From Maniola hyperantus (taxonomy: Eukaryota; Arthropoda; Insecta; Lepidoptera; Nymphalidae): a DNA stretch of 64,000 nt. Both the position numbers and the translations under genes were made by a program. Position 1 is the stretch's first letter. The number at the start of each line of letters is the position of its first letter. Below are positions 9,976 through 21,299 of this stretch, one piece after another. The notes beneath the pieces were generated by a model, which saw only the letters and a program-made list of their open reading frames with translations, was not told the origin of the DNA and did no database searches. The stretch covers positions 6,944,001 to 7,008,000 of the forward strand of contig NC_048556.1 of assembly GCF_902806685.2 (NCBI RefSeq), in the 5' to 3' direction.

Positions 9976-11051
9976 TACTACATAAATATCCACGGTACGG
10001 AACCCTCGCTACGCAAGTACAGCTTGCATTTGGTGGTTTTTTTTTCATCTCATTGAGAGATTAGACAGGAATCGAGTCGAACAACAAAATGAAAATGACA
10101 AACACTATTTATTTGTAGACAAAATATAATCAAAATCATACCTTAACATTTCATTATTTTCTTTGGTAGGTCGGTACTAGACGCCGAAGTTTTCAATTTA
10201 ATGAGAAAACTTTTACATAATATTTCAGCAGAAAGTTTTATAAGACTACAAAATTCTTTAAGTACGTACAAAATACAAAAGGGAAGTGTAGGCTTTGTTC
10301 AAATAAGTGACGCAAACTAGACGTAAATCTATATCTAATAGCACTCATCTGAAGTGATCCGACTTCCAACGTAATACATTATAGGGTGTCATTTACAGTG
10401 ACGGACTCAATTTGCCTGCGAAGTTTACACAAAACCCCTACAAGTTTAGAACTAGAGCAGCGATGTTAACTCAATCCTATTTGAAACTTAACTCGTTATA
10501 ATAAAGGCTACATTGCAACAACGTTTATCGCCAACAACGCACTGATATGGGACTAATATGAATGGTTTTGTGATAAATGATAGGTACAGCGTAGAAGCTT
10601 TAATGTTATTGCGTTGTTTGTGTTGCTTTAAGTCCAATAAAAAATAAAAAATAAAATTGATCCCTTAAACAATTTTACACTTTGCCTCATTTTGGTTGAA
10701 AACAATAGCAAAATATAAAACACATACCTTATCTCAATATTTTCAGAAAAATTAGACCAGCGAACTATAGTCTATCTATAGGCAATAGGCATCTTTAGAA
10801 GATTCTCTAATGCGCTCATCAGTAGGGCGATTTCGTAAAACCTGCATCAATCATTATTACAATCTCAATTGTTGTGATTGGATGAACTTGTGCTATTGTT
10901 GTTGCAACAATGCATTGTAGCCAATAGCGAGCGTCAACCAATCAGAGGTGATTGCGATCGTGATATTGTAGCTGTCATTCTACGCAGCAGCGCTTTCCAT
11001 ATGACCAAATTTAGTTTGGAGCGCGCTAAAAATAAACTCCCCTTAAGTACA
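9976..11051. other. Intergenic, one dispersed repeat
   Basis: At about 10865-10980, blocks such as CAACAATGCATTGTAGCCAA and AGCCAATAGCGAGCGTCAAC resemble, in reverse orientation, 43520-43635. They mark an unnamed dispersed repeat. No gene was recognised. Confidence 0.5.
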
Positions 11052-11202
11052 GTACGCGACAAGTCGAGATGACAATCGAGGTACGAGGCGGGGGACGCCT
11101 CGCACACCCCCGCACAGCGCCCGTGCTCGCTCACACCGGATTAGCGCGGGGACTGTGCGGGTGTGCGCCCCATTCCTACCTCGATTGCCATCTCGACCTG
11201 TG
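11052..11202. mobile_element. GC-rich palindromic MITE
   Basis: It starts GTACGCGACAAGTCGAGATG and ends GATTGCCATCTCGACCTGTG. The centre is CGCACACCCCCGCACAGCG opposed by a later GTGCGGGTGTGCG. The two halves are imperfect reverse complements. No coding capacity beyond shadow ORFs. Confidence 0.8.
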
Positions 11203-12030
11203 AAAACTCTGTGTGTACAACTCCGTGAAAATTTTCAGCTTCCAAGGTCTAAGGGGCTGGGCGTTGATGGGTCTGTCAGTAAATGAGTCAGGACTTTTCT
11301 TTTTCTATATTCGCAATATATGATCGAGTTTTTCCGCGTCAAATTGTTATAAAATTCATTATCCGGTTTCCAACCAGATTTATTCCGGAATCGTAAAAAT
11401 TGAATCATGTAGGAATCTGGGTCGAATTCTGTCGAAAATGTCAGAGGCAGCCTACCTGGTACTTTTAGCGTGACGAGTCAGTCGGACGAACGTCACTCAA
11501 TTTCAGACTGTTTGAAAGCCGGATAAAGGATGACGATGACATTGATATAGGTACAGATTCATTCAAGAGGTACAAAGAGATTTGAAATGAACGGTGGTCG
11601 GTGACCTGCTCTAGCAAAAAGTGGAGATTTACTTGGAAGATTCAGCAGACAAAATAGTAGAAATATATTTTTTCTTATAAGGGTAGATACAAATAACTTT
11701 ATGATACCGCGTTACAGCAAGCGTATGCTTCGTTATTCAGTTCAGGAATAAAGTTGATAAGTACGTATAAAAACTGTTAAAATGCTGTTGTTAAAAGCTG
11801 TCATTATTTCTTAAACAGTGGTTCTTTTCCAAAAAAACTTTAGACAGACGACCAGACAAACAGAAGGCCTAGACGAAACTATAAGGGTTTCTTGTTGTAT
11901 TACGGAACCCTATGTGACGTATGTGTGTGATGGAAATGTGAATGACGTCATCAGACCGCGTAAAATGCTCTTCAAACAGCTTTAAATGCGTCTTCCTACC
12001 ATCTTAAGGATCTTGATCATTAATAACTAC
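11203..12030. other. Intergenic, no gene recognised
   Basis: Low-complexity AT-rich sequence with degenerate repeat text. Nothing could be assigned. Confidence 0.5.
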
Positions 12031-12360
12031 CTCATCATCAACATGATCAACCCATTGCCGACTTACTTTGCTGTAATCCGCTGAAACACGCATCAGCGGA
12101 TTACAGCAAATTAAGCTTCTGGTTCATTGTATATCATGGACTTCCGCAAAGTAAGCAAAGTAACGCCTGCTTCTATACAAGACTTACTACTAAGTACGGG
12201 TCTTTTTAAAATGAAAAGAACATTATGGAGAACTCTCAGGCATGCAGGTTTCTCACAATGTTTTCCTTCACCGTTAAAGCAATTTCTTAAAATGTCCACA
12301 GCTTCTAAAAGTTTTAAAAAACCCGGACTTTCCGAATAAGAGGCCGACCACCGCGCCGCG
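12031..12360 (-). repeat. SINE, minus strand, degenerate, with internal hairpin
   Basis: Reading on the minus strand, GTGAAGGAAAACATTGTGAG, ACCTGCATGCCTGAGAGTTC and a final CAATGGGTTGATCATGTTGA match the SINE at 36108-36430. Inside are perfect 17-bp inverted arms at 12067-12083 and 12094-12110 (TTTGCTGTAATCCGCTG) with a 10-base loop. The small ORFs here are shadows. Confidence 0.65.
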
Positions 12361-12987
12361 AGGATACCTACCTTCTCTAATTTTATTTCCCCACGTACAC
12401 TTGAGGCACGCTAACGTAATTTTGATGAATTTACATTATCATCCGCAATTCCGTAAAGGTCACGGCTATTTAATCTAAATCCAACAGCCAAAAATCCGGG
12501 AAAGGTTTATCAGGGAATCGTAAAGATCCAATTATTTCGGGCTGGGGAATATTTGAGCCGAGTGCTGTCAGATTTCCAAGTTACCCCAGAATAAGGGTAT
12601 CTACACACAGTTGCTGAGATCGCGATACGAGCAGTCACAATTTTCAGACCTTTGAGTTAGACTGCATAATTTTCATCCTAAGTTGGATCAGTGTTTTAAA
12701 TATATTAAAAAATGTCCCACCGCAATATTATTCCCAGAAAATCATCATGATTATGCGAGTAAAGAAGATGACATGATTCTTAACTTTGAGGATTGCGGCA
12801 CCAATTTTCGATGTCAATCAGTCTCTTAGTTTTTGCACAATGAGCAATTAACCAACATCGATGGTATGCATATAAGCCAGTATCATGAATCGAATTAACT
12901 TCATCAATGGTATGCATAAAACAATATCATGACAGCCTAAATCAGTTGATCTATTAACTTGTAATTTTGAAGCACGTTTATAGGTAA

Positions 12988-13172
12988 CTAGCTGATGCCC
13001 GCGACTTCGTCCGCGTGGATTTTCTCTTTGATTTTCCAGGATAAAAAGTAGCACATGTCTTTCCCCGGGTTGCAAGCTATCTCTGTACCAAATTTCGTCA
13101 AAATCGGTTGAACGGTTGAGCCGTGAAAAGCTAGCAGACAGACAGACAGACAGACACACTTTCGCAATAGTA
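12988..13172 (-). repeat. Interspersed repeat, (GTCT)n/CTAG family (A)
   Basis: Its + strand order is CTAGCTGATGCCCGCGACTT, CGTCCGCGTGG, a TTTGATTTTCC block, CCCCGGGTTGCAAGC, AAAATCGGTTGAACGGTTGA, AGCTAGCAGA, (CAGA)n, CACTTTCGCA. It is a near-complete copy in reverse orientation. The ORFs over it are shadows of the repeat. Confidence 0.85.
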
Positions 13173-13333
13173 GAGAAAATTGTTTTAGCAAAAAAATGAT
13201 AGCTGGCTCCCTTGTGAAACTGAAATAAATACTAATTAATACTAATATTACACCGAGGTCAAGAAACTTATCCCATGATTGGACGCGCTATGGTTGGCTT
13301 ATGTGCAACCGTGGTTACAATAATGACCACGAC

Positions 13334-13694
13334 TATACTCTATCCGCAGAAATAAATTAGTATAGCGCTCTTTCTGTTACGTAATTGCCTACGCCTACTG
13401 AGATTTTTGTATCATTTGTATAGACAAATGACAGAAACAAAAACCTCAGTCGGCGTTAACCATCATGAGACACCAACCAATCACCAATGAAACGAAATAA
13501 TGTTTTCGAATTTTGAATGTTTTTTGAAAACACTTATGAATTGAATTTCGAATGTTCTTTAAAATAAAATTGTGATTAGTTGGTGCCTCAAAATGGTTAA
13601 CGATCACTCCCCGTTCTTGGCTCTGTTATTTGTATGGGACTACGTAACAGAGAGAGCGATATGCAAACTTGTTTCCGTGGATAGTGTGTACTCT
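13334..13694. mobile_element. Fold-back MITE
   Basis: The left arm has ACTATACTCTATCCGCAGAA and AGCGCTCTTTCTGTTACGTA. The right arm has TACGTAACAGAGAGAGCG and TCCGTGGATAGTGTGTACT. The arms are reverse complements over about 50 bp with several mismatches. No ORF of note lies inside. Confidence 0.6.
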
Positions 13695-14309
13695 TGGCTG
13701 CCTAGTGTACGGTGACCCTTATTAGATTAGGGTGAAAATTGTTTGAAATTTGAGTGAAAATAGAACAATTTATAATAATGAAGATGGATGTGAATATTGT
13801 ACTGAAGAACATACTTAATATTTTTCAGAATTTTCTCACAATTGACGCAAACTCTGGAAAAGATAAATTGCATCGCTTTTGCGCAAATAAAACAGGTATC
13901 ACAGGAAATCCTGTTAGAATTTCCAGCAAACGTTAGAACTAACAGTTATAGTATATAGAAATTCAAGAGAGATGAATTTTCCACTCAGTCTTTGCTGAAA
14001 TACCTACCTAGTTAATAATCTGTCTTGAAAATCGCTTGTCTTTAATTAAAATGATACTCTAACTTTACTAAGAAATCAGAAGACCATCGGCAAGTTATTT
14101 CGTATGTTGTATACGAAATTTTTTTTTTTTCTGTTTCTATTTAAAACTGGTGTACGAAGTCTGCTAAATTGATACTTGGCGAGCAGCGTGGTGAACTATT
14201 GTGCTGTTGTGTGGTACTCAGTGGTGGATCGACCATCGCCACTCTAAAATCATCATCATCGACATCGGTAAAGAAAATGATACTGTTAGGAACCAAACTT
14301 ATTTAAGTA

Positions 14310-14485
14310 CTAGCTGATGCCCGCGACTTCGTCCGCGTGGATTTACATTTTTCAAAATCCCGCGGGAACTCTTTGATTTTCCGGGATAAAAATTAGCTTA
14401 TGTGTTAATCCAGGGTATATCTATCTCTATTCCAAATTTCAGCCAAATCCACACTTCCACATTTATTATATAAGTGGGATAGTAG
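14310..14485 (-). repeat. Interspersed repeat, (GTCT)n/CTAG family (A)
   Basis: CTAGCTGATGCCCGCGACTT and CGTCCGCGTGGATTTACA are followed by the usual CCCGCGGGAACTCTTTGATT block. The microsatellite and the far end are shortened. Confidence 0.8.
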
Positions 14486-14771
14486 GATAACGTGTGTCAC
14501 GATTTAGGTTGTATTTGTCATGATTTGGTAAAGGAATAGTCTAATAAATGGGATTTTGGTTAGTGTGCTTAGAATCGGCAAAATATCGGAAAAAAACAAG
14601 TGTTTGAAGGAAGGCACACACAAAATTATATTAATTATATTGTGATCGTTGCCTCCTCAAAAAGAACAACGACAGAAAGAAAGTAAACAGAGTAGACGTC
14701 AGTTGTTGGCTAGTTGATGGGAGCTCGAGCTAGAAGAAGGAACATATTGACTAGACGAAACCACAATATCG

Positions 14772-14833
14772 GCATAATGGACAAGGTAGTGGGTACAGTA
14801 CGTTCTTAGTACTGTACCTTGTCCATTATCTCT
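14772..14833. repeat. Imperfect palindrome
   Basis: ATAATGGACAAGGTA...CAGTAC on the left is answered by GTACTGTACCTTGTCCATTA on the right, with a 7-base extra piece (GTGGGTA) in the left arm. It can form a strong hairpin. No known family. Confidence 0.6.
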
Positions 14834-15560
14834 TATCATACTACGTGGTTTACGAAAAAAAAAACTCGAATTCAAATAGAAGTTTGATTTATTTTGATTC
14901 CATTAAGTACGTCTAAGTATGCCGGAGCTCTTCTTATTTGAAGGGTATCTAGTTACAGTTTAAATTAATTGTCCAATTATCGCTACTAATAGCATTTATT
15001 TGTAAATGGCAAAGATCGGATTATTCTCGGTTGAGAATTCGGGGTCCTTTTGTTGATGGAACGTTATTTGGTTAGATAGAAATTCAATAAGAATTGGGAA
15101 TTTTATTAGATATACCTATTGTTATTATAATAATTTGATTTTGATTATTTGAGTTGATCATATTTTTTTTACAACAAGGTAATTTTTGTGAGTTCTTATT
15201 ACTGTGCCTAAATTTAAATACTTAGACATTAATATCTAGACTATTCATCTAAACTAAATCTAAAATAATTTTATCTAAAATCAATGGACTAAACAACGAA
15301 AAATATCTTTAGGGGGGCGGTTGCTTGCAATCGCAATCGCAAGTGCTGGTCAAACTGGTTCCGTTAGGAAGCCTAAATCCCTTCTGTAGTATATAGTTAA
15401 TAGTTGTTTATATAGTTGTTAATAGTTGCCTAACTAAAATAGCTTAAGCAAATTATTGAGGCGTTGATAAATTATTACTCTAGAGATTCTAAATACTATC
15501 TGTACCGGCTTTACTCACGTGTGTAGTCGACGTTACGGTACGGACGGTAGTTTAAACGCT
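14834..15560. other. Intergenic, no gene recognised
   Basis: AT-rich, with a short local repetition of TATAGTTGTTAATAGTTG around 15394-15430. Nothing else could be assigned. Confidence 0.5.
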
Positions 15561-15566
15561 AAAATA

Positions 15567-15872
15567 CTCTAGAGATGGCCGCGACTTCGTCCGCCTGGGT
15601 TTAGATTTCCAAAAATGTCATAGAAAGTCTTTGATTTTCCGGAATAAAAAGTAGCTTTATGTCACTCTCCAGGTCTTTAACTATATGGTATCTATATACA
15701 AAAAATCTATACAAAAATGGTAATTCATCGTGAGTCATATGACCAAGGATTGTATTTCTCACTGAAAAGGACATAATAGTACGCTGGAAGAGGTGTGCCA
15801 TAAAAAATTAATGAAAAGCTAGAAGCAAGACCGACAGACACACTTTTACATTTATAATATTGGTATTAGTAT
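15567..15872 (-). repeat. Degenerate (GTCT)n/CTAG family (A) repeat
   Basis: GCCGCGACTTCGTCCGCCTG, TCTTTGATTTTCCGGAATAA and CACACTTTTACATTTATAAT lie in the family order. The interior has diverged and is longer than in other copies. Confidence 0.6.
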
Positions 15873-16749
15873 GGTTGAGTACTTAGGTTTAATTATTCAA
15901 ATTCAAAGCAAATTCAATGAACACACCCCAGTTATAGGCTCTGTATGAAAACAATTCAGTGAGCGATTCAAAATAGATTCTGCGAGCGAATTTATATTTG
16001 TGTAGCATTATAAATGGGAAAGTATGTCTGTCTCTCACTGTATTATATTTTCACAACTCAACCTCAACAATTGACCCAGAGATAGCGTGCAACCTGCAGA
16101 TTGACATATAATGTAGTTACTTGTACCATATTATGTTATTATTCAAATAAAACAGTTCCGACTACATTTTAGAAATCTAAATCCACGAGGATGAAGTCTT
16201 AGGCATCATTATTACATACCTTAAAAAGAAAAAAGTAGTTATTTGGATTACCAATTATTTGGTAAATATATTCCGTAAAGTTCCGAATAAGGATAAACGA
16301 AAAATATAATGGAATTGCAGATAACTTTTCGGTAAATCGTCCATTTGTATAACTTCCATACCTATTTGAATTAACATCACCGAGAAGAAGGTATAGGCCG
16401 TCTGTCTAAACGTAAATTAATTATATATCTAACAAACTATCTTAAAAGGTTTCTACTTAGTTGTTATATTGCACTGGACCATTATCGCAATGATTTGAGC
16501 GTTTCCATTAAGATAATTGTTAAAGCTCTCAGAATGGAACATTTTAGAAAGTGGCTTTTGTTAAGTGAGCCCTATTATCCCTTCAATCCTTTCAACTCAA
16601 TGAAAAGTTGGAAAAAATTTCGACTCAAAGGAGGTACACGGATGAAGGTTGAATACATTATCCGAGGGATAGGTTTGCGACCTTTTCCGAAACGATGCCA
16701 CTGCACTGTAGATAGGTATATACCTATGCTCTAAGTGAACAACTGATGA

Positions 16750-16990
16750 TTGACAATGACGATGATGATTATCGTCATCAACAACCGACAGACATCCACT
16801 GTAGGTCTTTTGTAGGTACTTCTACACGGCACGGTCTTGCGCCGCGCGTCGCCTGACTACAGCGACTCCCTGTCACTCTTTTGAATTGATATCGACTGTA
16901 CCTACACCTAGTAGGACAGTGTACCAATGTTCCAATGTTGCAGATGCGAGGTCGCCATTTCAGTACCTTGGGACCCCAACTTCGATCGGT
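16750..16990 (-). pseudogene. LINE 3' end fragment with (ATC)n tail, minus strand
   Basis: AATGACGATGATGATTATCG, CAACCGACAGACATCCACTG, GCACGGTCTTGCGCCGCG, AGCGACTCCCTGTCAC and GATGCGAGGTCGCCATTTC follow the same order as 48436-48640, which decodes on the minus strand as the RWTDDIRR C-terminal end of an endonuclease/RT LINE. Here it is too damaged to read. Confidence 0.55.
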
Positions 16991-17337
16991 TTTTCAAACT
17001 ATATTCCTGCCTATTACCACTTTAGTTTCGCACCCTGCTGAGCTGTCAGTAACTCTGCTTCTCCTACGGATCTCCTCATTTCTAATTTAAAACATTGCGT
17101 AACTACAGTAGAGACACTCCAAGCATATAGCTCTCTACATTACTCTCTTAGTGACTCTGAGCTTTCCATGACCATGACCAGCAAGACCATGTCTTGGATC
17201 TATATTATGTCATCACTGGCAACACCCATTGTTTAAAGACCTTGGTCTTCAAGAACTGAAGAATTTTATATCTCGAAGCTCCCGAACGCTGCCCAGCCGA
17301 GTAGGAGTCGGCTGTTAATGTCTTCCTCGAAATTAGA

Positions 17338-17499
17338 CCTACTCGCAGTGGCGTGCAGGTCATAAAGGCATAAATGCACTGCTTACCCCAGTTGTTTAAG
17401 CTCAATGCATATTTTTCATTATGACCTGCCAGTGAACAGGCTCCTACTTAACTAGTGCCTACCCTGGCTTCAAACCCTGTGCACGCCACTGCCTACTCG
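17338..17499. mobile_element. hAT-type MITE with 8-bp target-site duplication
   Basis: The element 17346-17491 (146 bp) has perfect 12-bp ends, CAGTGGCGTGCA and TGCACGCCACTG. It is flanked on both sides by CCTACTCG (17338-17345 and 17492-17499). CAGTGGCG-like ends and an 8-bp duplication are hallmarks of hAT elements. A related copy lies in reverse orientation at 39217-39362. Confidence 0.92.
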
Positions 17500-17574
17500 T
17501 ATCTAGCTGGATCGGACCTAGGATAATTGGATTGGATTAACTGATCACATTTTTATAATTCAGTGACAAGACTA

Positions 17575-17745
17575 GTAGGTATTATAAAATATGCGAAAGT
17601 GTGTCTGTCTGTCTGTCTAACCTAAGTTGACAAGTACAGCGATAGCTTGCATCTCGGAGAAGGGCATAGGCTTCTTTTTATCACCTAAAAGTTCTCAAGG
17701 CTTAAAACTTAAATTCATCGTCGCGGGCATCAACTGTGTACCTAT
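17575..17745 (+). repeat. Degenerate (GTCT)n/CTAG family (A) repeat
   Basis: AATATGCGAAAGTGTGTCTG, a (GTCT)n run, GCGATAGCTTGCATC, and a late CGTCGCGGGCATCAACTG keep the family order with deletions. Confidence 0.6.
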
Positions 17746-18024
17746 ATTAATTTATAAGATGTAATGTAACATACAAAAACTGAAATAACACGAACGTACC
17801 TATTTATTTTTTGTCATAAGATAAAACAAAGAGTACAAAAAGACCAATAAAAACTAAAGCTTATTGCCTGGAAAAGTATTATTAGAAAAGTAAATCTTCC
17901 TCCATCTTATGAATAAACAACCTGAGGAGAGAACGACCTTGTTTATTTCTCTCAATATTGTATATAGCTCAATGTTTTCTTAATCAAAAGTGGGACAAAC
18001 AATAATATTTATTTAATACTAAAT

Positions 18025-18145
18025 TATACCCGCGATTAGATCTTCGTCCACGTAGATTTAGACCTTTTTTAAAATCCAGTAGGAATTCTGTGATTTTCCG
18101 TGATAAAAATTAAGCTATATTCATACCCTAAATGCAAGTTTTTGA
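18025..18145 (-). repeat. Family A repeat fragment
   Basis: CGCGATTAGATCTTCGTCCA, CGTAGATTTAG, GTAGGAATTCTGTGATTTTC and CGTGATAAAAATTAAGCTAT correspond to the 3' half of the family in reverse. Confidence 0.5.
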
Positions 18146-18572
18146 AAAGTTTCGGAAAGTAGGCGGACATACCCTGATTAGAAATCAAAAACGTTAGAAC
18201 TTAGATGAGAAGAATATACCTTCAGCGATAAGTTATAAATTGATATAGGTACTTGCTTCGTTTGCGTGTGACGATAAATAGAAATCTGACACCTAGCTAG
18301 AGCAATATGGAGAAACACTTCTTGCCCAAAGAGTAGCACCACATCAGAGGCATTAAACACGGCGAAAGTAGGTAGAACTCTTTTCATATATAAAAGCCTG
18401 CCGTTATTGATAGAATCTATAGAGAAATGGATACAAATAAGACTATAATATCCGTAATATCTTGGTATTAGGTGCACTTGAGATAAGTGTTTAAGATACT
18501 GCATTAAAGGCCACTTTAATTTTAAAATGCCTTAAGTTATTCTACCAGCAAAAGCATAGGTATATTTTATGA

Positions 18573-18770
18573 CTAGCGACCCACCTTGGCTTCGCACAGG
18601 TAGCTTATTATAATTTTCTGAGGGATCTCTAATTAAAAAAAACTGTATAGCCTCTCAGGCTTTCTACTGGTGAAAGAACTTTCAAAATGGGTTCAGTAGT
18701 TCCTGATATTACTTCCTACCAACAAACTTACAAACTTTACTTCTTTATAATAATAGTATAGAAGTATAGA
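18573..18770. repeat. Interspersed repeat, AGCGACCC/GGCTTCGC family (C)
   Basis: TAGCGACCCACCTTGGCTTC, GCACAGGTAGC, GAGGGATCTCTAATT, AAGAACTTTCAAAATGG and CCTACCAACAAACTTACAAA recur in the same order at 20793-20990 and partly in 36510-36784 and 36955-37250. Confidence 0.65.
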
Positions 18771-19384
18771 TTTTAAGTAGGGATTTGGAAATATACCATA
18801 CGTCTTATACTGTTCAATGTGAGATATAATATGCGTCTGCTACATGATTATAATATTACTATTCTTCTCTAAACATATTATTTATTTTAGTTATTATGTA
18901 CTTTTTAATTAAACCTACAGTGTCGTAGCTACTCTGTAAATATAGTGACGTCATGAATCTGCAATGTCGTCATACATGTTTAAAGTACTAGTGGCGACCT
19001 CTTCTTACCCTTTGCTAGCGCATTGATAAAAGCTTTATCTTAGTTTTATATAAGTATTTATATTTGTATTTTTTGGTTAGGTAGGTACCTAATATCCGGA
19101 ACTATTGATTCGATTCTGAAAATTTTGGCACTGATAGAAAGCTGGCTAATATTATCTCCGAGCACTGTGGAGCACTCGGGGATGATTAACTCTATAGATC
19201 ACGTGGACGAAGTTGCGGGTAAAGTCTAGGCGTACCTACCTCATAATATTACAGGAATTGGTACTACATATTACCATTAATATATGCCAGAGAATATAAT
19301 GCATACGAACGTACGACGTCAATTTGAATAGCAACACAATGTAAACGTTTAGCTGTCTCAAGTTGTACATAGTCTGTGACACCA

Positions 19385-19431
19385 GTTGCAGTCTCTTCAG
19401 AGGCGTGGGTTCGAATCCCACCGCTGTTGAC
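19385..19431 (+). pseudogene. tRNA 3' half (Leu/Ser-like), not a functional gene
   Basis: CTCTTCAGAG can form a variable arm, followed by GGCGTGGGTTCGAATCCCAC, which is a perfect T arm with a B box, and then CGCTGTTGAC. A long variable arm suggests a tRNA-Leu or tRNA-Ser origin. No A box, D arm or matching 5' acceptor strand is visible upstream. Confidence 0.5.
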
Positions 19432-19673
19432 GGAGATTTGTTTAGATTTAATTATACGGTATCCAGCCCTCAAAGCTCACTAAGGCATCACTCATCCACG
19501 GAATTCTTAATGCTTTGGTAGGTTTTGAGGGCTGGATATCCCGTGGATGAGTGACGCCTTAGTGATCTTTGAGGGCTGGATATCCCGCGGATGGGTGATG
19601 CCTTAGTGAGCTTTAAGTGCTAGATATCCCCTACACGCGACGTTTAATTACAATTAAATCTAAACGAATCTCC
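19432..19673. mobile_element. Fold-back element with internal tandem and inverted repeats
   Basis: The ends GGAGATTTGTTTAGATTTAA (19432) and TTAAATCTAAACGAATCTCC (to 19673) are reverse complements over 22 bp with one mismatch. Inside are two direct copies, and a shorter third, of a unit of about 46 bp (GAGGGCTGGATATCCCGTGG, ATGAGTGACGCCTTAGTGA), plus one copy in reverse near 19461-19503. No ORF. Confidence 0.75.
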
Positions 19674-19796
19674 ATCATAATTTATATTAAAAGTTCTTCA
19701 CCGCGCTGATTTTATGTTTATGTCAATTAATTTCAGGCAGTACTGTATGGCTTTTCATACGGTTTTCTGGGATAATCAACTCTTATAAACATCTTA

Positions 19797-19850
19797 TCAT
19801 CATCATCATCGTCAACCAATGGACGTCCACTGCTGGACAAAACATCTTAT
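19797..19850 (-). repeat. LINE (ATC)n tail fragment
   Basis: ATCATCATCATCATCGTCAA and CCAATGGACGTCCACTGCTG, the terminal part of the RWTDDI-type LINE, in reverse orientation. Confidence 0.6.
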
Positions 19851-20144
19851 AACTCTATAAAAAAGAGTTATAGAGAGATATTGTAATGTGTGGCATAATT
19901 TCTGAAATAAACGTTTTTCTTTCTTTCTTTCATTCAATAGAAAGAGGAATTATAATCTTTAAGAAAGTTACAGAATTTATGAACATTTTGCGAAAATGGG
20001 CTACCATTAAGATAATATTGATTTGTAATAAACACTGAAATAAATTTCGGCATCAGAATACGAAGCCCCTACATTTTTGGATCCCTATCGTCGTGAACCT
20101 CGAAGGTTTTAAAATTTCAAAATCTGTTCCACCTTGAAAAAAGC

Positions 20145-20410
20145 CGGCCAAGTGCGAATCAGGCTCGCGCACCGAGGGTTCCGTACTTGTGTCTAGGTTT
20201 TAGACACTTTGAACGATAAATCAAAAACTATTATGCATAAAAATAAATAAAAATCTGTTTTAGAATGTACAGGTAAAGTTCTTTTATAAAATATGATACC
20301 CCACTTGATATAGAACTTGTCTTATTTTAAAAATTGATAATACCAATTATTTGTTCATGAACACATTTTGTTTTTTTTGTGATGTAACCACAAATTCGCG
20401 GTTTTCGGAT
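20145..20410 (-). mobile_element. GGCCAAGTGCGAGTC-family MITE, 5'-reversed copy
   Basis: AGCCGGCCAAGTGCGAATCA, GGGTTCCGTACTTG, TTTTAGAATGTACAGGTAAA, GATACCCCACTTGATATAG and CACAAATTCGCGGTTTTCGG match 35448-35737 in reverse orientation. The second terminal repeat is missing. Confidence 0.75.
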
Positions 20411-20792
20411 TTTTTTCTTTATTTGTCTTCTACATAGGTATTTTCAAATTACCTACACAACGAGGGATTGCTTTATAAATAAAATATAAATGTAGACTAA
20501 TTAAATTTTATCTAACAACAACCAATGTTATGAGAAAGGTACATTTACCGCAAATTTAATTTAATAGAGTTCGGGCGAATTGATATTGGAGACAAGGTCG
20601 AACTCGTATGAACGCGCCGAATATTACGACGCTTAATCAAACTTTTACTCCCAATATTCTGTTTTATGATTTTAAATTGTTATGACAACGTGTTACTTTA
20701 TTAAGTACTTTATTTACTATTTATTTATTTACTATATAATATCTAATAGAAAAACACTATCGTAACAACTTTTTAAGCTTTATATTAAACTA

Positions 20793-20990
20793 GCGACCAG
20801 CCCCGGCTTCGCAGGGGTGGATTGTTACAATTTTCGTAGAGATCTCTAATTTGTTTGAAATAAAATATAGCTTATGTCAGTCAGGAATAATGTAGCTTTC
20901 TAATGGTGAAAGAATTTTCAAAATCGGTTTAGCAGTTCCAGAGATTACCTCCTACAAACAAACTTACAAACTGTACGTCATTATATTAAA
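20793..20990. repeat. Family C repeat
   Basis: TAGCGACCAGCCCCGGCTTC, GCAGGGGTGGATTG, AGAGATCTCTAATTTG, GAATTTTCAAAATCGG and CCTACAAACAAACTTACAAA follow the family order. Confidence 0.65.
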
Positions 20991-20999
20991 AATAATATT

Positions 21000-21115
21000 A
21001 TATAGTGTAGATGATGTTTGAACGGACGGATGGATGGACGAACAGAGAGCGAAGTCTTAGTAATAGAGTTAGGTACGTTGGCACCCTTCGGGTAGGGATT
21101 ACGGAACCCTAAAAA
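21000..21115 (-). repeat. TTCGGGT/GACGGACG-family MITE fragment
   Basis: GACGGATGGATGGACGAACA, GCGAAGTCTTAGTAATAGAG, GTTGGCACCCTTCGGGTA and TACGGAACCCTAA match one end of the elements at 50668-50948 and 52085-52315. Confidence 0.6.
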
Positions 21116-21130
21116 TGTTAGGTATAGTAG

Positions 21131-21286
21131 GTACGCGACAGGTTGAGATGACAATCGGGGTGCTGACGCCCCGCACACCGGCACAGCCCCCGCGATAACC
21201 CGGTGCGGGATAGAGCGGGTGACGTGCAGGTGTGCGGGGCGTCCCGCTGCCTCATACCCCGCTTGCCATCGCGACCTGTCGCGTAC
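21131..21286. mobile_element. GC-rich palindromic MITE, best copy
   Basis: The ends GTACGCGACAGG and CCTGTCGCGTAC are perfect over 12 bp, and the whole 156 bp is an imperfect palindrome (GACGCCCCGCACACCGGCAC opposed by GTGCAGGTGTGCGGGGCGTC). The interior is far richer in GC than its surroundings. Open frames here are shadows. Confidence 0.85.
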
Positions 21287-21299
21287 TATACATACAATG

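Noticed and set aside
12127..12339. 70-codon plus-strand frame and its minus-strand partner
   Set aside because: They lie inside a degenerate SINE and its hairpin.
13754..13936. 60-codon frame after the fold-back element
   Set aside because: Short, AT-driven composition, and no supporting splice or motif evidence.
19236..19473. Minus-strand open frames reading MGFEPTPLKRL and GGIRTHASEET
   Set aside because: These are the usual conceptual translations across a tRNA T arm, not protein genes.
19432..19673. CRISPR-like array of repeated units
   Set aside because: Only two to three 46-bp units without spacers, one more inverted, inside inverted ends in a eukaryotic genome.
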